NCBI RefSeq assembly: GCF_028453695.1
Contig: NC_135775.1
Coordinates: 17,208,545 to 17,272,544 of the forward strand
Reading direction: 5' to 3'
Length of the DNA: 64,000 nt
Origin: Augochlora pura
Taxonomy: Eukaryota; Arthropoda; Insecta; Hymenoptera; Halictidae
Positions 63,700 to 64,000 of this stretch are shown here, piece after piece. The notes beneath the pieces are model-generated. The model saw only the letters and a program-made list of their open reading frames with translations, had not been told where the DNA came from and did no database searches. The translations under genes were made by a program, and so were the position numbers. Each line of letters starts with the position of its first letter. Positions within the stretch are counted from its first letter, which is position 1.

Positions 63700-64000
63700 A
63701 TTACTTTACGACCCGGGTACGGTCGAAGAGTAGCCGAAGACTTCCCTGGGAAAGTCAGCATGGCCGTACCGTTCTCAATGGCACTTGACGTGGCCTAAGC
63801 CCGCACAAGGCGCCAAGAGGGTTCCTACAGTCTATTTTCCGTAATTTTCACGGGGTACAAGGGGTGCCATTATCAACGACCTCACCGTTTTTGGCGCCAG
63901 ACTGTCGCGACCTATCTCTACCGTCTCAACCCATTAGTAGATTCTTTCTAATTGATAAGCCTAGTGTCCCTTACTATTTCTTAGTAAATGGTGGAGAGGT
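63700..64000. other. GC-shifted block at the window edge, possible transposable element
   Basis: From about 63,710 to 63,930 the sequence is close to 50% GC against AT-rich surroundings and is dense in CpG. An inverted pair GGTACGGTC / GGCCGTACC lies at 63,716 and 63,752. TGTCGCGACC near 63,902 could be an LTR-type start, but no second copy or coding block is visible because the window ends. It may also be a CpG-rich regulatory element. Confidence 0.3.

Larger units (their letters stand above)
49530..64000. other. Large gene-poor region upstream of the recognised calsyntenin exons
   Basis: No exon with family resemblance was found on either strand over 14.5 kb. The missing 5' exons of calsyntenin must lie here as short unrecognised exons or, more likely, beyond the window, making this a giant intron. 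Contents that stand out are a mariner-like single end near 50,094 (AGGTTGTCTCAGCTAATGG), the 42-bp repeat at 50,573, an inverted pair of GGATGGT-type ends at about 53,390 and 53,567, a G-run at 55,701-55,707, a purine-rich stretch at 58,440-58,660 and a GC-shifted block at the window end. Confidence 0.45.

Noticed and set aside
1..64000. tRNA, rRNA, CRISPR arrays or known microRNA precursors
   Set aside because: I looked for tRNA B-box-like sequences, regular spacer arrays and common insect microRNA seeds by eye and found none that held up. A covariance-model search was not possible here.

Overview
This is nuclear DNA from an insect, most likely a hymenopteran (bee, wasp or ant). The genes are split by introns with GT/AG boundaries, the spacers are very AT-rich, and the coding islands are clearly more GC-rich. 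The Enhancer of split protein and its regulatory sites are of arthropod type. The species cannot be fixed from the sequence alone.

Layout, left to right. At 1-6.1 kb is an Enhancer of split/HES repressor gene (+). Its promoter carries a TATA box, a paired Su(H)-type site, E-boxes and an N-box, and its 3' UTR carries K-boxes and a Brd-box. At 6.1-10.6 kb is an AT-rich spacer. At 10.6-16.2 kb is a nine-exon coiled-coil gene resembling the axonemal protein CFAP210/CCDC173 (+). At 19.0-24.0 and 24.4-27.3 kb are two mitochondrial carrier genes of the 2-oxoglutarate/malate type (SLC25A11-like), tail to tail, with the same intron positions. At 27.8-34.1 kb is an IQCH-like gene (-), seven exons, 992 codons. 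At 35.2-38.5 kb is dymeclin (+), eleven coding exons, divergent from IQCH. At 41.6-46.2 kb is a gene-free block that is probably the long 3' UTR of calsyntenin. At 46.2-49.5 kb are the last two coding exons of calsyntenin (-). From 49.5 to 64 kb I see no convincing exon; this is probably the large first intron(s) and upstream region of calsyntenin, with repeat remnants.

Five gene models (E(spl), CFAP210-like, both carriers, dymeclin) and the IQCH model were assembled by hand exon by exon with phase checks, and each closes into one complete reading frame. The calsyntenin model lacks its 5' exons. The genes do not form a pathway. CFAP210 and IQCH families are both linked to sperm flagella in other animals, and insect oxoglutarate-carrier paralogues are often testis-biased, so a germline-expression theme in 10-34 kb is possible but is inference.

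The non-gene structure is the most distinctive part: a foldback MITE family with four copies between 15 and 31 kb, a separate TA-flanked terminal-inverted-repeat element, a 43-bp satellite with a three-unit (129-bp) higher-order period inside a carrier intron, a 42-bp tandem repeat that keeps a 14-residue frame open, and a reverse-transcriptase scrap inside a calsyntenin intron. I found no evidence of a wholly new biological system.
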